A stretch of DNA of 16,517 nt. Origin: Actinomycetota bacterium (GTDB lineage Bacteria > Actinomycetota > Actinomycetes > Actinomycetales > Actinomycetaceae). The stretch lies in NCBI GenBank assembly GCA_019425105.1, contig JAHYYD010000024.1, forward strand, positions 1-16,517, written 5' to 3'. How positions within the stretch are numbered: position 1 is the stretch's first letter; every line of letters starts with the position of its first letter. Under the pieces are notes generated by a model. It saw nothing but the letters and a program-made list of their open reading frames with translations. It had not been told where the DNA came from and made no database searches. Shown here piece by piece: positions 13,477 to 16,517 of this stretch. Made by a program: the position numbers and the translations under genes.

Positions 13477-16400
13477 TCAGTGCACCCAGACTCCGTTCGC
13501 GTCGAACACGTAGGTGCGTCCGTTGATGACCTGCGTGCCGGTGAGCATGGCGCCGGAGGGTGCCAGGTAGTACCAGGAGCCACCCACGTTGACCCAGCCG
13601 GTCGCCATCTTTCCGGAGGCGTTCAGGTAGTACCAGGTACCACCGTCGTTCACCCAGCCGATGGCCATCGCACCGTTGCCGGTGAGGTAGTACCAGGAGC
13701 CGCCGTCGGCGACCCAACCGGTGGCCATGACCTTCGTGACCGGGTCGAGGTAGTACCAGGAACCGCCGTCAAGGACCCAGCCGCCCACGAGGGCGCCGGA
13801 CTTGTTCGCGTAGACCCACTGGCCGTCGGCGCGCTTGAGGAAGCCGGTCGCCATGTAACCGGAGGGGCCGAACAGGTAGTCCGAACCGTTGATCGTGAAC
13901 CAGCCGTTCTTCAGGTAGCTCGCGCCGTCGGCGCAGGCGTACCACCAGCCGGCCGCGTCCTTCACCCAGTGGCCGCCGTCGGTGCTCGTGCAGGCGTCGG
14001 TCGTGCCGGTGTTGTCGCTGGGCAGGTTGAGGGTCGCGGCCTCGGAGTGGTTGAGGCCGTAGTCCCATGCCAGCAGGTACGGGTGGGCGATGACGTTGCC
14101 GGAGCCGCCCTGGTCGGTCCACGCGGAGTTGATGTCCTTGAAGGGGATCTCAACGTGGTAGGCGCGCGAGCCGTCAGCCGCGGTGGTGGCCTCGTTGTCG
14201 GTGAAGATGTGGCGGTAGAACCACAGGCCGTCGGCCGGGTCGTGCAGGTCGATCGCGGCCAGCGGCGACGCATCCGTCACGTCGAAGGACAGGACGGTGT
14301 CGGCGCCTTCACCCTTGTACTCCAGGTTGGAGACGACGGGTGCGGCCGTGTCGATGCTGAACTCGTAGGAGATCGACTGCTCGGCCTGCGAGGGGCCGTC
14401 GTTGTGCGCGGAGAGCGTCAGCTTGTACTGGCCATCGGGCAGTTTCTTGTATGCGTCGGCGCGCGCATCCAGGGACATCGGATCGTGTCCCTGCTCGAGC
14501 CAGGTCATCTGGCCGGTGGAGGGATCCACGGCGGACTTCCAGTTCATGAATCGCGTGAAGGACGCGACCTTCTCCCCGGCGGCGTTCGTGTACGCGGCGT
14601 TGATCGTGTGGACGCTGCGCAGCGTGCCCGTGCGGGGCTGGAGAACCGTGGGAGCGCCCGAGGCGTCCGAACGGGAAATGATGTTCTGGCTCGCGTTGGG
14701 CAGCCCGACACGATCACCGTCCTTGACCAGGGGGTTGTATCCCAGCTGCTGGCCCGTGGTGCCGTTGTAGACCCAGGAGGCGAGCGTGTGAGCGCCACCC
14801 TGCGAGGCGAGGGCGTCGAAGATGGGAGCCTTGCCCCAGTCGCCGTAGAAGCCCATGTAGGGCACGGTCAGGTCGGGCTGAGACGCAGTCTTCGAGGTGA
14901 AGCGCACGAAGCCGTCGAGGAAGGTGCCGTTGGGCGTGTTCTGCGCGACGTAGGAGTCGAAGGCGGCGCGAGGCGTGACGTCCACGCCCACGGTCGCCTC
15001 GCCGTTTGCGGGAACGGTGATGGTCGCGCCCTCGCCGGTGCCGCTCACGGCCGCGCCGGAGTAGGCGATGTCAACGCCCTTGCCGCGCCAGTCGGAGGTG
15101 TGGCCGGTGAAGAACCCGCCGTCAACGATCTCGGAGAGCGCCTGCGTGTTCAGGGCGTAGGTGGCCTCGACGCCGGAGAGGTTGTGCAGCGTGACGTCGA
15201 AGTGCCATCCCTTCGTGCCGTCGCCCAGGTCGGCCTTGGGTCGGGACTGCTCGGGGGCGCCCACCACGGTCGGGTACACGGACGAGGTCGTGGCAGCCAG
15301 GACGTTCGTCAGACCCGAGCCCTGCTTGCGCGGGGAGTACGGGGAGCCGGAGTCCTCGAGCGGGTCGGCGATGGGGGCCGCCGTGCCCATGATGAGGTTC
15401 TGGACGACGTCAACCTTTTCGCTCGCGCTCATGGAGGCGAACAGCGGATCGTTCTGGACGCGCTCCAGGACGACGGCGCTGACGCCCGCCATCTGCGGGG
15501 TGGCCATGGACGTGCCGGACATGAACTCGTAGTTGCCGCCGGGCACGGACGAGTAGATGTTGCCGCCGGGGGCGCTGACCTCGGGCTTGAGGCGCAGGTC
15601 GGGGGTGACGCCCCAGGAGGAGAAGCTCGACATGGAGTACTTCGCGCTGGGGGGCACCACCTTGCCGGGGGCGACGCTCAGGTGGTGGTCGGCGGCGGCC
15701 AGCATGGCCTCGCCGTCTGCCTGCGAGATGAACGCGGCGGGCACGCCGTCGGTCGCCAGGCTCATGACGACGAGCGAGTCACCGGGCACGTTGTTGTAGA
15801 CGATGAAACCGGCGGGCTTGGAGCCTGCGATGTTGTTGAACTTGTCCTGGAAGGTGAGGGAGCCGCGCTTGACCAGCACGATCTTGCCGGCGAGGCCATT
15901 GGGGTACTTGGCCTTGAGCGCGGCGCCGTCCTCGGGCGAACCGATGCCGCCGTCGACGTACTCGAAGGGGCCGCCGGTCAGGTCGGACAGGTCGGGCATC
16001 TTCTGGCCGTCGGCGCCGCCTGCGCGCTGGTAGGGGATGTCGCGGTCGCCGACGGTGAAGGCGCTGTGTGCCAGCGAGTTATCGACCGAGGCCACGGACA
16101 CGACGGAGGAGTAGGACGCCGGCTCGCACAGGACCGAGGAGTCGGGGTCCGAGGCGTAGGGCAGGTTCTTGCCCGACAGGTTGCCGTATCCAGCGGTGTA
16201 CTCGTTGCCGGCGGCCGCATTCACGGTCACGCCCGCGGCCTGCAGGTTCTTGAAGACGGTGGCGTACATGGAGTCGGCTTCGTTGTCCATGCCGCCGGTC
16301 TGTCCGAGGGACAGGTTCACGACGTCGGGGTGCAGGATCACCATGTCGTCGAGTGCGGCGAGCAGCGCCGAGTCCGGGATGCCGCCGTTGGAGCTACGGG

Positions 16401-16517
16401 CGACCTTGGCGACGATGATCTGGGCGTCGGGTGCGATGCCGACGATTTCGCCCGCGTTGCCGGCGGTGATGCCGGCGACGTGCGTGCCGTGCGATCCGGC
16501 TTCGCCGGTCGGCGAGG
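13477..16517 (-). CDS. Cell-wall-binding subtilase (S8 family, PA-domain type), N-terminus missing
   Basis: At least 1012 residues are present and the frame stays open at the right edge, so the signal peptide, propeptide and catalytic Asp lie outside. Counting from the edge, SHGTHVAG carries the catalytic His (residue 9), AAAGNEYTAG the oxyanion-hole Asn (104) and SGTSMATPQMAG the catalytic Ser (336). A PA domain (GKIVLVKRGSLTFQDK to GVPAAFISQADGE, about 205-270) is inserted between Asn and Ser, as in C5a-peptidase and lactocepin enzymes. Beta-rich Fn3-like domains follow (about 420-830). Residues about 840-1012 are about eight aromatic choline-binding-type repeats of 20-21 residues (GWVxDGGSWYYLxxxG). 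No LPXTG motif is present, so attachment is probably non-covalent. It should degrade extracellular or host proteins. A hairpin follows the stop. Confidence 0.92.
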   Translation of the reverse strand, partial: SPTGEAGSHGTHVAGITAGNAGEIVGIAPDAQIIVAKVARSSNGGIPDSALLAALDDMVILHPDVVNLSLGQTGGMDNEADSMYATVFKNLQAAGVTVNAAAGNEYTAGYGNLSGKNLPYASDPDSSVLCEPASYSSVVSVASVDNSLAHSAFTVGDRDIPYQRAGGADGQKMPDLSDLTGGPFEYVDGGIGSPEDGAALKAKYPNGLAGKIVLVKRGSLTFQDKFNNIAGSKPAGFIVYNNVPGDSLVVMSLATDGVPAAFISQADGEAMLAAADHHLSVAPGKVVPPSAKYSMSSFSSWGVTPDLRLKPEVSAPGGNIYSSVPGGNYEFMSGTSMATPQMAGVSAVVLERVQNDPLFASMSASEKVDVVQNLIMGTAAPIADPLEDSGSPYSPRKQGSGLTNVLAATTSSVYPTVVGAPEQSRPKADLGDGTKGWHFDVTLHNLSGVEATYALNTQALSEIVDGGFFTGHTSDWRGKGVDIAYSGAAVSGTGEGATITVPANGEATVGVDVTPRAAFDSYVAQNTPNGTFLDGFVRFTSKTASQPDLTVPYMGFYGDWGKAPIFDALASQGGAHTLASWVYNGTTGQQLGYNPLVKDGDRVGLPNASQNIISRSDASGAPTVLQPRTGTLRSVHTINAAYTNAAGEKVASFTRFMNWKSAVDPSTGQMTWLEQGHDPMSLDARADAYKKLPDGQYKLTLSAHNDGPSQAEQSISYEFSIDTAAPVVSNLEYKGEGADTVLSFDVTDASPLAAIDLHDPADGLWFYRHIFTDNEATTAADGSRAYHVEIPFKDINSAWTDQGGSGNVIAHPYLLAWDYGLNHSEAATLNLPSDNTGTTDACTSTDGGHWVKDAAGWWYACADGASYLKNGWFTINGSDYLFGPSGYMATGFLKRADGQWVYANKSGALVGGWVLDGGSWYYLDPVTKVMATGWVADGGSWYYLTGNGAMAIGWVNDGGTWYYLNASGKMATGWVNVGGSWYYLAPSGAMLTGTQVINGRTYVFDANGVWVH
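13500..13980 (-). repeat. Cell-wall-binding repeats in the subtilase
   Basis: The coding sequence for the C-terminal repeats is repetitive at the DNA level: AGGTAGTACCAGG recurs on the plus strand at 13565, 13625, 13685 and 13748 (periods 60, 60 and 63 bp), each encoding a Trp-Tyr-Tyr-Leu core. More diverged units continue to about 13980. The near-identity of the last units suggests recent duplication or gene conversion. Confidence 0.85.

Overview
The window is high-GC actinobacterial DNA. The dense GC-rich coding, actinobacterial serS and pheA with nearby dgk and HAD genes, a lipobox lipoprotein, and a secreted subtilase carrying choline-binding-type cell-wall repeats suggest an Actinomycetaceae member (Actinomyces/Schaalia-like). 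The genus is inference, because no rRNA or marker search was possible. serS and pheA also lie close together in other Actinobacteria (for example Rv3834c and Rv3838c in M. tuberculosis).

Layout. (1) 1-1414, minus strand: serS overlaps by an ATGA junction the start of a gene cut by the window edge, probably a HAD phosphatase. (2) 1415-1668: a divergent, comparatively AT-rich spacer with a cluster of DnaA-box-like 9-mers. (3) 1669-2964, plus strand: a diacylglycerol/sphingosine-kinase-family lipid kinase. (4) 2965-3849: a convergent gap of almost 0.9 kb with no credible gene but packed with repeats: two copies of a ~140-bp unit, many copies of an 11-bp motif in both orientations, four GGTGTWACACC dyads and a 4 x 19-bp tandem array. 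(5) 3850-7974, minus strand: dedA, a large DUF6541-like membrane protein tightly coupled to it, and pheA after a 192-bp gap with a 16-bp tandem repeat. (6) 8049-11084, plus strand: a 1011-aa protein joining a disordered N-terminus, membrane helices, a degenerate kinase-like domain and a flippase-like (MprF/AglD-type) membrane domain. (7) 11119-12690: a lower-GC Fic gene bounded by near-identical AT-rich palindromes in inverted orientation, probably acquired. (8) 12784-13251, minus strand: a small lipoprotein whose only recognisable domain resembles a subtilisin propeptide (inhibitor I9). (9) 13477-16517, minus strand: a subtilase of the PA-domain, C5a-peptidase/lactocepin type with C-terminal wall-binding repeats, cut at its N-terminus by the window edge.

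Functional themes are envelope lipid handling (lipid kinase, DedA, flippase-like protein), a wall-attached protease beside a possible membrane-tethered inhibitor, and housekeeping (serS, pheA). The best candidates for something undescribed are the repeat-packed gap at 2965-3849, the free-standing I9-like lipoprotein next to the protease, the palindrome-bounded Fic unit, the DnaA-box cluster, and a recurring 13-bp word, GACGAGGCCGGGG.
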